This document shows, piece after piece, positions 28,618 through 39,498 of a DNA stretch of 64,000 bases (its first letter is position 1; each line of letters opens with the position of its first letter). Location of the stretch: NCBI GenBank assembly GCA_024758765.1, contig CP101406.1, forward strand, positions 2,914,001 through 2,978,000, written 5' to 3'. The position numbers and the translations under genes are program-made. The notes beneath the pieces were generated by a model. It was not told where the DNA came from. It was given only the letters and a program-made list of their open reading frames with translations, and ran no database searches. Source of the DNA: Mycobacterium sp. SVM_VP21. GTDB taxonomy: Bacteria; Actinomycetota; Actinomycetes; Mycobacteriales; Mycobacteriaceae.

Positions 28618-29328
28618 TTACGCGGGCGGCTCGGGGCAGTTGCCATCGCCGGCCCACACGGTGACCCGGGCGGCCTGCAGCACACCGTCGCCGTCTTTGG
28701 TCCCGCCCGCGGCGACACACTTGCCGGCGCTGATCGACGGCGCGCTGACGGTGATCATCCGGCGGACGTGGGTGCTGTCGTTGAGCGTGACGGTGGTCGG
28801 CCCGGACGGGCCACTGACGGTGAGGGTGTCACCGGAGACCGACTCGACCACACCGCGGACGCCATGGTGCGGCTTGGCCGGTGCCGGGGCGTCGGCCGCC
28901 GCTGCGGGGCGCTGCGGGCACTTGCCGTCGACAGTGGTGCTGATCGCCACGAACTTCGCCGTGATGGCGCCGTCGTCAGCAGCGGTGCCGTCCCGCCCGG
29001 AGCCGGCCTTGATGCAGGTCCCGGCGGTGATCTCGGCGCGCTGCGCGGGCACCGACTCGAAGATCCGGGTGCTGTCGGTCAGGGAAACGGTGGTGGTGCC
29101 CGACGCGCGGGCAACCTCGAACGTGTTGCCGGACACTGAGGAGACCGAACCCATGACGTGGTCGCCCTGGGCGTGTGCCAATGCTGGGACGAACAGTCCG
29201 GCCGCGAACAGCGCCGTCGCGCCGGTCAGTGCGCGGATCGTCAGGTTCGTGCGGCGGTCCCAGCTTCGCCTCTCCTCCGTCGAGGCTCGCTGAACCGCCG
29301 GGGTGGGTGTGCTCGGGCGGGGCGACAT
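28618..29328 (-). CDS. exported protein with two DUF5666 repeats
   Basis: Function unknown. The 236-residue protein has a hydrophilic leader, a hydrophobic stretch (LTGATALFAAGLFVPALAHA, ending near residue 53) that reads as a signal peptide, and two related beta-rich repeats: GSVSSVSGNTFEVARASG...DSTRIF...GTCIKAGSG (about 58-115) and GVVESVSGDTLTVSGPSG...DSTHVR...GKCVAAGGT (about 150-215). Each ends in a Cys-Lys/Val type motif, and another Cys lies after each repeat. The DUF5666 fold is often found in secreted actinobacterial proteins. The long leader makes the start at 29328 uncertain. It is convergent with the amidohydrolase gene (24 bp apart). Confidence 0.8.
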   Translation of the reverse strand: MSPRPSTPTPAVQRASTEERRSWDRRTNLTIRALTGATALFAAGLFVPALAHAQGDHVMGSVSSVSGNTFEVARASGTTTVSLTDSTRIFESVPAQRAEITAGTCIKAGSGRDGTAADDGAITAKFVAISTTVDGKCPQRPAAAADAPAPAKPHHGVRGVVESVSGDTLTVSGPSGPTTVTLNDSTHVRRMITVSAPSISAGKCVAAGGTKDGDGVLQAARVTVWAGDGNCPEPPA

Positions 29329-29505
29329 CGGCAGTCTCCGTTCGTTGATATCGGCGGCGGCGGGTGCCGTCGGCCGGTGCTACCACCGTCGATGGTCGAG
29401 TTAGCGACCAGCTAGCTTCCAGCTGTGAGCCCGCTGTGTAGACCTCTCGACCCCCGGGCGACGGCCACCGGGAACACCGCGGCGTATCCAGGCGTTGGCC
29501 CAATC

Positions 29506-29880
29506 ATGGCAACTCAAGACCTCACCGCAGCGAAGTTCGAAGAAACCATCGCCGACAACGACATCGTGCTCGTCGATTTCTGGGCGTCCTGGTGCGGGCC
29601 GTGTCGATCGTTCGCTCCGACGTTCGCGGCCGTCTCCGAGAAGCACCCCGACGTGGTGTTCGCCAAGGTCGACACCGAAGCCGAGCAGCAGCTGGCGGCT
29701 GCCGCCCAGATCCGCTCCATTCCCACCCTGATGGCGTTCAAGAAGGGCACGCTGGTGTTCAACCAGGCCGGCGCGCTGCCCGCCGCGGCGTTGGAGAACC
29801 TGGTCCAGCAGGTCAAGGATCTCGACGTCGAAGCCGCCTTGGCCGAACAGGCCGCTGCGGGCAAGCCCGACCAGGTCTGA
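29506..29880 (+). CDS. trxB1: thioredoxin
   Basis: Small disulfide reductase. The 124 residues have the active site WASWCGPCRSFAPTF at about residues 27-41 and the cis-Pro region IRSIPTLMAFKKG. The C-terminal extension (LDVEAALAEQAAAGKPDQV) is like M. tuberculosis Rv1471, which is named trxB1 although it is a thioredoxin and not a reductase. ATG 29506 gives MATQDLTAAKFEE. In M. tuberculosis trxA (Rv1470) precedes it; here it does not. echA12 follows after 26 bp. Confidence 0.95.
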   Translation: MATQDLTAAKFEETIADNDIVLVDFWASWCGPCRSFAPTFAAVSEKHPDVVFAKVDTEAEQQLAAAAQIRSIPTLMAFKKGTLVFNQAGALPAAALENLVQQVKDLDVEAALAEQAAAGKPDQV

Positions 29881-29906
29881 GGGCGCGCACGCGATAGCGT
29901 GCATCC

Positions 29907-30740
29907 GTGTCTTCCGAATCCGAGTTCGTCTCCGAGTTCGTCAAAGTCGAACGCCCGCGTCCACACGTCGCCCAGATCACGCTGAACCGCCCCGAGCGGA
30001 TGAACTCCATGGCGTTCGACGTCATGGTTCCGCTGCGCGACTTGCTGGCGGAAGTCAGCTACGACAACTCGGTACGGGTGGTGGTACTGACCGGGGCGGG
30101 CCGGGGGTTCTCCTCGGGCGCCGACCACAAGTCCGCGGGTTCGGTGCCGCACGTGGCCGGATTGACCCGGCCCACGTTCGGGTTGCGGTCGATGGAACTG
30201 CTCGACGACATCATCCTGGGGCTGCGGCGCCTGCACCAGCCGGTGATCGCGGCCGTCAACGGGGCGGCTATCGGTGGCGGCCTGTGCCTGGCGCTGGCGG
30301 CCGACATCCGGGTCGCCGCGTCGGGCGCCTACTTCCGGGCCGCCGGCATCAACAACGGACTGACCGCCAGTGAGCTGGGGCTGAGCTACTTGTTGCCCCG
30401 GGCGATCGGGGCGTCTCGGGCGTTCGAGATCATGCTGACCGGGCGCGACGTCGACGCCGCTGAGGCCGAGCGAATCGGGTTGGTTTCGCGTGTGGTGGAG
30501 CAGCCGGACCTGCTGGACACCTGCTATGACATGGCCGAGCGGATCGCCGGTTTCTCCCGGCCGGGGGCCGAATTGACCAAGCGGACGCTCTGGAGCGGAC
30601 TCGACGCCGGTAGTCTGGAGGGGCACATGCAGGCCGAGGGGCTCGGACAGCTCTACGTGCGCCTGCTGACCAGCAACTTCGAGGAAGCCGTCGCTGCGCG
30701 CGCCGAGAAGCGCCCACCGGCCTTCACTGACGATAAGTAG
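29907..30740 (+). CDS. echA12: enoyl-CoA hydratase/isomerase family protein
   Basis: Crotonase-fold enzyme acting on acyl-CoA. The 277 residues contain RPHVAQITLNRPERMNSM, the first oxyanion loop GAGRGFSSGADHK, the second oxyanion helix NGAAIGGGLCLALAADIRVA, and ELGLSYLLPRAIGASRAFE, with the C-terminal helix of the trimer interface. One of the two catalytic glutamates of classical hydratases (second Glu after ELGLSY) is Leu/Ser-like in this stretch, so hydratase activity is not certain. The GTG at 29907 and orthology to Rv1472 are supported by place and length. A gap of 26 bp precedes the ABC-F gene. Confidence 0.9.
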   Translation: MSSESEFVSEFVKVERPRPHVAQITLNRPERMNSMAFDVMVPLRDLLAEVSYDNSVRVVVLTGAGRGFSSGADHKSAGSVPHVAGLTRPTFGLRSMELLDDIILGLRRLHQPVIAAVNGAAIGGGLCLALAADIRVAASGAYFRAAGINNGLTASELGLSYLLPRAIGASRAFEIMLTGRDVDAAEAERIGLVSRVVEQPDLLDTCYDMAERIAGFSRPGAELTKRTLWSGLDAGSLEGHMQAEGLGQLYVRLLTSNFEEAVAARAEKRPPAFTDDK

Positions 30741-30766
30741 CAATAACACGACAGGAGTACGCGCGC

Positions 30767-32401
30767 GTGATTACCGCAACGGGCCTGGAGGTCCGCGCCG
30801 GAGCGCGCACCCTGCTCGACTCGGTGGACTCGGTGCTGCGGGTGCAGCCCGGAGACCGCATCGGCCTGGTCGGCCGCAACGGCGCCGGCAAGACCACCAC
30901 GCTGCGCATCCTGGCTGGTGAGGGCGAGCCGTACGCCGGCACCATCACCCGCACCGGCGAGGTCGGCTACCTGCCGCAGGACCCCCGGGAAGGCAACCTC
31001 GACGTCCTTGCGCGCGACCGCGTGCTGTCGGCTCGCGGCCTCGACACCATCCTGGCCGACCTGGAGAAGCAGCAGGTGCTGATGGCCGAGGTCGTTGACG
31101 ACGCCGAGCGCGACCGCGCCATCCGCCGCTACGGCCAACTCGAAGAGCGATTCGCCGCCCTAGGCGGCTACGCCGCCGAAAGCGAGGCGGGCCGGATCTG
31201 CACCAGCCTGGGCCTGCCCGACCGGGTACTGACCCAGTCGCTGCGGACCTTATCCGGTGGCCAGCGCCGCCGCGTGGAACTGGCTCGGATCCTGTTTGCG
31301 GCCTCAGAAGCGGGAGCGGGTGGTTCGAACAGCACCACCTTGCTGCTCGACGAACCGACCAACCACCTCGATGCGGATTCGATCGGCTGGCTGCGCGACT
31401 TCCTGAAGAACCACAGCGGGGGACTGGTCCTGATCAGCCACGACGTGGACCTGCTGGCTGACGTGGTCAACCGGGTGTGGTTCCTCGACGCAGTGCGCGG
31501 CGAGGCCGACGTCTACAACATGGGCTGGCAGAAGTACCTCGATGCCCGAGCGACCGATGAACAGCGTCGCCGCCGGGAGCGAGCCAACGCTGAACGTAAA
31601 GTTGCCGCGCTGCGCAACCAGGCCGCCAAGCTGGGCGCCAAGGCCACCAAAGCCGTTGCCGCGCAGAACATGCTGCGTCGCGCCGACCGGATGCTGGCGG
31701 CACTGGACGAGGAACGGGTGGCCGACAAGGTCGCCCGGATCAAGTTCCCGACTCCGTCGGCCTGCGGGAAGACCCCGCTGATGGCATCTGGGCTGACCAA
31801 GGTGTACGGCTCGCTGGAGATCTTCACCGGTGTCGACCTGGCGATCGATCGGGGCTCGCGGGTGGTGGTGCTGGGGCTCAACGGTGCCGGCAAGACCACG
31901 CTGCTGCGACTGCTCGCCGGCGTCGAAACCCCCGACGCAGGTCAGCTGGAGCCCGGCCACGGTTGCAAGATCGGCTACTTCGCCCAGGAACACGACACCA
32001 TCGACAATGCCGCGACGGTGTGGGAGAACATTCGGCACGCGGCTCCTGACACCTCCGAGCAGGATCTGCGTGGACTGTTGGGTGCGTTCATGTTCACCGG
32101 ACCGCAGCTCGAGCAGCCCGCCGGCACGCTGTCCGGCGGCGAGAAGACCCGGTTGGCGCTGGCCGGTCTGGTGGCGTCCACGGCGAACGTGCTGCTACTC
32201 GATGAACCGACCAACAACCTGGACCCGGCTTCGCGCGAGCAGGTGCTCGATGCGCTGCGCAGCTATGCCGGCGCTGTGGTGCTGGTGACCCACGACCCGG
32301 GCGCGGCCGAGGCATTGGACCCCCAGCGGGTGGTGTTGCTGCCCGACGGCACCGAAGACCATTGGTCGGCGGACTACCGCGACCTGATCGAGCTCGCGTA
32401 G
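30767..32401 (+). CDS. ABC-F family ATPase (ribosome-associated)
   Basis: Soluble protein with two ABC domains and no membrane segment. ABC-F proteins act on the ribosome and some protect it from antibiotics; the orthologue Rv1473 has been proposed to affect macrolide sensitivity. The first Walker A is GRNGAGKTTTLRIL, with signature LSGGQRRRVELARIL and TLLLDEPTNHLD. The linker (about 245-320) is rich in Lys/Arg/Ala (RRRERANAERKVAAL) and is the region that contacts rRNA. The second set is GLNGAGKTTLLRLLAG, LSGGEKTRLALAGL and LLLDEPTNNLD. The GTG at 30767 has CAGGAG 15 bases upstream. Its stop codon is the first base of a dispersed repeat. Confidence 0.95.
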   Translation: MITATGLEVRAGARTLLDSVDSVLRVQPGDRIGLVGRNGAGKTTTLRILAGEGEPYAGTITRTGEVGYLPQDPREGNLDVLARDRVLSARGLDTILADLEKQQVLMAEVVDDAERDRAIRRYGQLEERFAALGGYAAESEAGRICTSLGLPDRVLTQSLRTLSGGQRRRVELARILFAASEAGAGGSNSTTLLLDEPTNHLDADSIGWLRDFLKNHSGGLVLISHDVDLLADVVNRVWFLDAVRGEADVYNMGWQKYLDARATDEQRRRRERANAERKVAALRNQAAKLGAKATKAVAAQNMLRRADRMLAALDEERVADKVARIKFPTPSACGKTPLMASGLTKVYGSLEIFTGVDLAIDRGSRVVVLGLNGAGKTTLLRLLAGVETPDAGQLEPGHGCKIGYFAQEHDTIDNAATVWENIRHAAPDTSEQDLRGLLGAFMFTGPQLEQPAGTLSGGEKTRLALAGLVASTANVLLLDEPTNNLDPASREQVLDALRSYAGAVVLVTHDPGAAEALDPQRVVLLPDGTEDHWSADYRDLIELA

Positions 32402-32448
32402 CGGCGATCGCCAGCGCGGCGGAGCCGGGCGCTGCGGGTCGCCGCCAT
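32401..32448 (+). repeat. 48-bp dispersed repeat, copy A
   Basis: Begins at the last base of the ABC-F stop codon: GCGGCGATCGCC, then AGCGCGGCGGAGCC, ending GCGGGTCGCCGCCAT. A second copy lies in inverse orientation at 63057-63104 with 42 of 48 matching bases. The outer arms (GCGGCGA and TCGCCGC) are complementary, so each copy can fold. A short GCGGCGATCGCCGCCG partial copy follows at about 32473-32488. Confidence 0.7.
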
Positions 32449-32570
32449 TGGGCTAGCGCAAGGGTCGGGTGCGGCGATCGCCGCCGTCGGCATTTCCCTG
32501 AAATTCGCCCGGTATCGCCGGTGCCTTCCTACGCTGAACCCGTTGGCCGGCGAGGGGATGGTGAGGGGAC

Positions 32571-32771
32571 GTGGCAACGACGACGAAACCGAGCAAGCAA
32601 CGCGATCGTCAATTGGTCGAGTTGCGCAGCGCCTATGAGGGCGGGGCGAGCATCCGGACTTTGGCGGCGTCGACCGGGCGATCGTACGGATCCGTGCACA
32701 GCATGCTGCGCGAGTCGGGCGCGGCGATGCGCAGTCGCGGTGGGCCCAACCACCGCACCCGATCGCGCTAG
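32571..32771 (+). CDS. small helix-turn-helix protein (Rv1473A-like)
   Basis: The 66 residues start MATTTKPSKQRDRQLVELRSAY and contain an HTH: GGASIRTLAASTGRSYGSVH, followed by SMLRESGAAMRSRGGP and a basic tail ending NHRTRSR. The fold resembles short Lsr2-like or helix-turn-helix domains of actinobacterial DNA-binding proteins. The GTG at 32571 has GGGGATGGTGAGGGG just upstream, a strong Shine-Dalgarno. It is the counterpart of Rv1473A, so a conserved small regulator near an ABC-F gene. Its targets are unknown. Confidence 0.85.
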   Translation: MATTTKPSKQRDRQLVELRSAYEGGASIRTLAASTGRSYGSVHSMLRESGAAMRSRGGPNHRTRSR

Positions 32772-32790
32772 CGCAACTCCGTGCATCTCG

Positions 32791-32848
32791 CCGAACGTGT
32801 ACTCAGGGCGAGATTTCGGCAAGAATTTCGTCCTGAGTGCACGCTCGG
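32791..32848. repeat. 58-bp hairpin-forming inverted repeat between convergent genes
   Basis: Arms 32791-32816 and 32823-32848 pair across a 6-nt loop with 21 Watson-Crick pairs, four G-U pairs and one A-C mismatch. The left arm begins CCGAACGTGTACTCAGG and the right arm ends CCTGAGTGCACGCTCGG. It lies between the 3' ends of the HTH gene and the tetR gene. It could be a bidirectional terminator lacking a U tract, a small palindromic repeat element or an RNA structure. Confidence 0.8.
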
Positions 32849-32875
32849 TGCAGAAATCGCGCTAGCCCCGCGAAA

Positions 32876-33439
32876 TCAGCTCTGCCGCACCGAATCCTCG
32901 ACCAGGTCGAGGACCGCCGATAACCGCTGCGGATCTTCGCCCGAGGCCAGTCGTGCAACCAGGCCGTCGAGCACCAGGTCCAGATAGCAGTGCAACACCT
33001 CAGCGGGGACGTCGTCGCGCAGCCGCCCGGCCCGCTTCTGGCGGCGCAGCCGATCCACTGTGGCAGCGGTCAATTCGGCTGACCGCTCCGCCCAGCCGCG
33101 GCTGAACTCCGGATCGTGGCGCAGTTTGCGGGCAATCTCCAGCCGGGTGGCCAGCCAGTCGAACTGCTCCGGTGCGGCCAGCATGTCCCGCATCACGCCG
33201 ATCAGGCCCTCGCGCGAGGCCACATCAGCCATCCGCTCCGCATCCTCGCGGGCCAGCTCGAAGAACAGCGTGTCCTTGTCGCGGAAGTGATGGAAGATCG
33301 CCCCGCGCGACAACCCGACCGTCTGCTCCAGTCGCCGCACCGTCGCCTGGTCGTAGCCGTACGCGGCGAAACACCGCCGCGCGCCATCGAGGATCTGGCG
33401 GCGCCGGGCCGCCAGGTGATCCTCGCTGACCCTGGGCAT
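32876..33439 (-). CDS. acnR: TetR-family repressor of aconitase (AcnR type)
   Basis: The 187 residues hold an N-terminal TetR HTH (SEDHLAARRRQILDGARRCF, then TVRRLEQTVGLSRGAIFHHF at about 33-52) and a ligand-binding domain with FDWLATRLEIARKLRHDPEF. Orthologues of C. glutamicum AcnR occupy this position immediately after acn and repress it. The gene is Rv1474c-like. It lies 14 bp after acn on the same strand and so would be co-transcribed and feedback-controlled. The operator upstream of acn is described separately. The symbol is assigned from gene context and family. Confidence 0.88.
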   Translation of the reverse strand: MPRVSEDHLAARRRQILDGARRCFAAYGYDQATVRRLEQTVGLSRGAIFHHFRDKDTLFFELAREDAERMADVASREGLIGVMRDMLAAPEQFDWLATRLEIARKLRHDPEFSRGWAERSAELTAATVDRLRRQKRAGRLRDDVPAEVLHCYLDLVLDGLVARLASGEDPQRLSAVLDLVEDSVRQS

Positions 33440-33453
33440 TAGGTGATCGCCGT

Positions 33454-36395
<2,942 letters not shown>

Positions 36396-36419
36396 CCGGG
36401 GTTGATACCGTCATCAACC

Positions 36420-36971
36420 GTGACGATCCAGCACCCGCCGGCCTACATCCCCGGCGAGCTCTGCATCACTGTCGGCCTCGACCCGGCCACCCCGCCCGAC
36501 GACTGCATGGCGTTGGTCAAGGTTGCTGTCGCCGCCGACGGGGTGAGCGCTCCGGCGGCCGATGTGCCGGCGCTGCGCGAGGTGGTGGCGCAGGCGGGCC
36601 GCGACGGCATCGACCTCAAGATCGTCGAGGTCGCCCGAAACCCGGGAATGGACACAGCCCTACGCGACGTCGCCACGGTGGTCGGCTACGACTATCCGGA
36701 TTCGACCGTCCTGGTCGTCAGTACGAACTATGTCGGCAGCTACAGCGGCCAGTTTCACCGGTCGAAGCTGGAGGCCGCCGAGGATCACGCCAAAACCGGC
36801 GATCCGGTGACTTCGGCGCAGAATTTTCTACACGAATTGACCACCCCCGATCTGCCCTGGACGGGCCTCACGGTGGTGCTGTTGGTGGGGGTGGCGGCGG
36901 CGGCCGTCGGCACCCGCTTCCTGCAGCGACGCAGCAAACAGGTTGCTGAGCGCGCCGACGTCGCGAACTAG
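36420..36971 (+). CDS. membrane protein upstream of ripA (Rv1476-like)
   Basis: Function unknown. The 183 residues start MTIQHPPAYIPGELCITVGL, have a soluble domain with PPDDCMALVKVAVAADG and VATVVGYDYPDSTVLVVS, and end with one hydrophobic segment (LTVVLLVGVAAAAVGTRFL) before a short basic tail RRSKQVAERADVAN. It looks like a single-pass protein with most of its mass outside the membrane. GTG 36420 is preferred; TTG 36402 would add six residues. No good Shine-Dalgarno is seen, so a leaderless message is possible. It lies between acn (divergent) and ripA, as Rv1476 does. Confidence 0.8.
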   Translation: MTIQHPPAYIPGELCITVGLDPATPPDDCMALVKVAVAADGVSAPAADVPALREVVAQAGRDGIDLKIVEVARNPGMDTALRDVATVVGYDYPDSTVLVVSTNYVGSYSGQFHRSKLEAAEDHAKTGDPVTSAQNFLHELTTPDLPWTGLTVVLLVGVAAAAVGTRFLQRRSKQVAERADVAN

Positions 36972-36999
36972 CGGCCTTACCTCCGAAAACCCGGAAACT

Positions 37000-37018
37000 G
37001 GGCGATTAATTGTCGCCC
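37000..37018 (+). terminator. short hairpin after the Rv1476-like gene
   Basis: GGGCGA (37000-37005) and TCGCCC (37013-37018) form a perfect 6-bp stem with a 7-nt AT-rich loop, 29 bases after the stop codon. No T tract follows. It may end or slow the transcript before the ripA promoter. Confidence 0.4.
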
Positions 37019-37044
37019 CGTTGTGCGCTGCTGCAAATAAATAG

Positions 37045-37060
37045 GTCACCGGATGGTCAC
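37045..37060 (+). promoter_or_regulatory. candidate MtrA box upstream of ripA
   Basis: GTCAC (37045-37049), six bases, GTCAC (37056-37060) is a direct repeat with an 11-bp period, the pattern described for the MtrA response regulator (GTNAC-N6-GTNAC). MtrA is reported to control rip and cell-division genes in mycobacteria. The site lies about 165 bp before the ripA ATG in the 254-bp spacer. No c-di-AMP riboswitch core was recognised here. Confidence 0.45.
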
Positions 37061-37225
37061 AACCGGCTTAATTACACAAACGTAGTTTGTTACGAACGTT
37101 TCTCCAGTGACTGATGTGACGTATGGTCTCAAAAGGCGCAGCTGTTGCATCTGTTGTTTCTGTGCTTTTGCCACCGGCCGAAGCATGGCGCCGCCTGCTG
37201 AAGAGTCCGAGGAGATCCAAGCCGA

Positions 37226-38653
37226 ATGAGACGCATCCGCTGTGGCTCTGTTTTCCGGCTGGCGACCCGGTTCGCCCACCCTGCGACGGTGTCGGTACTC
37301 AGTGCCGCGATGGTGCTGGGCACCCCGGGGCTGGCCGCAGCACAACCCGGGCAGGACCCCGACGGCATCGCCGCGCTGATCGCCGACGTCGCCGACGCCA
37401 ACCAGCAGCTACAGAACCTGGGCGCGCAGATCGCAGAGGAGAAGGAAGGGGTCAACAAGGCCCTGGTGGATCTGCAGACCGCGCGCGACGACGCGGCCGC
37501 CGCCCAACAGGAGGTGGAGGCCGGCCGGCAGGCGATCGCCGACGCCGATGCAGCGATCGCCGCCGCGCAACGACGGTTCAACACCTTCGCCGTGTCGACG
37601 TACGTCAACGGGCCCTCCGACAGCTACCTGACCGCGGCCAACCCCTCGGAGATGATCGCCACGGCGTCGGCCGGCCAGACCCTGGCGCTCTCCTCCCAAC
37701 AGGCGCTGGACCACCTCAAGCAGGCCCGAACCGAGCAGTTGAACAAGGAGTCGGCCGCTCGGTTGGCCAAGCAGAAGGCCGACCAGGCCGTCGCCGACGC
37801 GCAGTCCAGTCAGGACGCCGCGGTGGCCGCGCTCACCGACACCCAGCGCAAGTTCGGCGAGCAGCAGGGCGAGATCGACCGGTTGGCCGCCCGACGCAAC
37901 GAGGCACAGGCCAAAATCGCGGCGGCCCGTGGCTACGAGCAGCCCCAGGCCGGGTCAGCGCCGGCTGGCGTAGCAGGCGGTGATCGGTGGGGAAACCCCG
38001 CCGGTCCGGTGGCCGGCCCGACGGTGGGCAAGCCCGCGCAGTGGGACGGTCCTTGGGACCCGACCCTGCCGATGGTGCCCAGCGCCGACGTTCCCGGTGA
38101 CCCGATCGCGGTGATCAACCAGGTGCTCGGGATCTCGCAGACCTCGGCGCAGGTGACGGCGAACCTGGGCCAGAAATTCCTGCAGTCGCTGGGGTTGGCC
38201 AAGCCCGACGACACCGGTATCAACAACGGCAAGATCCCGCGGGTTTACGGTCGGCAGGCCTCCGAATACGTGATCCGGCGGGGCCTTTCGCAGCGCGGCG
38301 TGCCCTACTCCTGGGGTGGCGGCACCGCTGCGGGGCCTGGCCGCGGTATCGGCTCCGGTTCGGGCACGGTCGGTTTCGACTGTTCCGGGCTGATCCTCTT
38401 CGCTTTCGCCGGGGTGGGCATCAAGCTGCCGCACTACTCGGGTTCGCAGTACAAGATGGGCCGCCAGATCCCTTCGGCGCTGGCGCGTCGTGGCGACGTC
38501 ATCTTCTACGGACCCGGTGGCAGTCAGCACGTAACGCTCTACCTCGGCAACGGCCTGATGCTGGAGGCCCCCGACGTGGGGCAGACGGTCAAGGTGTCGC
38601 CGGTCCGCAAGAGCGGCATGACGCCTTATGTAGTCCGATACATCGAGTACTGA
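37226..38653 (+). CDS. ripA: peptidoglycan endopeptidase RipA
   Basis: Secreted D,L-endopeptidase that cleaves between D-Glu and mDAP in peptide stems and separates daughter cells. The 475 residues have a signal peptide ending near LAAAQP (residue 38), a coiled-coil domain (about 45-230, rich in Ala/Gln/Asp) and a C-terminal NlpC/P60 domain beginning near residue 345 (YVIRRGLSQRGVPYSWGGG). The catalytic Cys is in VGFDCSGLILF, His in GGSQHVTLYLG, and an acidic residue follows in LMLEAPDVG. GAGGAG lies upstream of the ATG at 37226. Gene order with ripB is as in Rv1477-Rv1478. Confidence 0.97.
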   Translation: MRRIRCGSVFRLATRFAHPATVSVLSAAMVLGTPGLAAAQPGQDPDGIAALIADVADANQQLQNLGAQIAEEKEGVNKALVDLQTARDDAAAAQQEVEAGRQAIADADAAIAAAQRRFNTFAVSTYVNGPSDSYLTAANPSEMIATASAGQTLALSSQQALDHLKQARTEQLNKESAARLAKQKADQAVADAQSSQDAAVAALTDTQRKFGEQQGEIDRLAARRNEAQAKIAAARGYEQPQAGSAPAGVAGGDRWGNPAGPVAGPTVGKPAQWDGPWDPTLPMVPSADVPGDPIAVINQVLGISQTSAQVTANLGQKFLQSLGLAKPDDTGINNGKIPRVYGRQASEYVIRRGLSQRGVPYSWGGGTAAGPGRGIGSGSGTVGFDCSGLILFAFAGVGIKLPHYSGSQYKMGRQIPSALARRGDVIFYGPGGSQHVTLYLGNGLMLEAPDVGQTVKVSPVRKSGMTPYVVRYIEY

Positions 38654-38663
38654 CGGCGGTGCA

Positions 38664-39365
38664 ATGCAACTGAGTTCATTACCTCTTTCGCGCCTCATCG
38701 GGTCGCTGCTGGTCGCCATCCCGGTGATGGTGGGCCTGGCCGGACCGGCCGAGGCGGACCCAGGGTGGGACCCGACGTTGCCGGCGACGATCAGCGCCGG
38801 GGCGCCCGGTGACCCGTTGGCCATCGCCAACGCGTCGCTGCAGGCCACCGCCAACGCCACCCAGACCACGATGGACCTGGGCCGCAAGTTCTTGTCGGGC
38901 CTCGGGTTCAACGTCGGCGATGAAGCCGCCGGCAATGTGTCACCCGGCCAGCGGGTGCACGGCAAGCAGGCCATCGAGTACGTGATCCGTCGCGGCGGCT
39001 CCCAGATGGGCGTGCCCTACTCCTGGGGCGGCGGTTCGCTGACCGGTCCCAGCAAGGGCATCGACTCGGGCGCAGGCACCGTCGGTTTCGACTGCTCGGG
39101 CCTGATGCGTTACGCGTTCGCCGGCGTCGGTGTGCTGATCCCGCGGTTCTCCGGTGACCAGTACAACGCCGGTCGGCACATTCCGCCCAATCAGGCCCGC
39201 CGTGGCGACCTGATGTTCTACGGCCCCGGTGGCGGCCAGCACGTCACCATGTACCTGGGTGGCGGGAAGATGCTGGAGGCCTCGGGCAGCGCCGGCAAGG
39301 TGGTGGTCAGCCCGGTGCGGACGTCTGGGATGACGCCGTATCTGACCCGGATCATTGAGTACTGA
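38664..39365 (+). CDS. ripB: peptidoglycan endopeptidase RipB
   Basis: Second NlpC/P60 hydrolase. The 233 residues have a signal peptide (LLVAIPVMVGLAGPAEA, cut near residue 31) and no coiled coil, then a short PGWDPTLPATISAGAPGDPL linker also found in RipA, and the catalytic domain with MGVPYSWGGGSL, VGFDCSGLMRYAF and GGQHVTMYLGGG. The active-site Cys, His and acidic residues are all present. It begins 10 bp after ripA, so it is cotranscribed. Corresponds to Rv1478. Confidence 0.97.
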   Translation: MQLSSLPLSRLIGSLLVAIPVMVGLAGPAEADPGWDPTLPATISAGAPGDPLAIANASLQATANATQTTMDLGRKFLSGLGFNVGDEAAGNVSPGQRVHGKQAIEYVIRRGGSQMGVPYSWGGGSLTGPSKGIDSGAGTVGFDCSGLMRYAFAGVGVLIPRFSGDQYNAGRHIPPNQARRGDLMFYGPGGGQHVTMYLGGGKMLEASGSAGKVVVSPVRTSGMTPYLTRIIEY

Positions 39366-39498
39366 CGCATTCGGAGCGGGGCCTTACGTCGACGGATGCT
39401 GCTAACCCTGGAATAGTGAAACGAGGGCACAACGCTGCCCCTCGGCCGCGTGCCGTGCAAGCAGTTGTGTCTGACCGACCTTTGTGGAGGATTTGTCG

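Noticed and set aside
36972..37225. c-di-AMP (ydaO-type) riboswitch before ripA
   Set aside because: No GGGGAACC-like core or other conserved element could be seen in the spacer.
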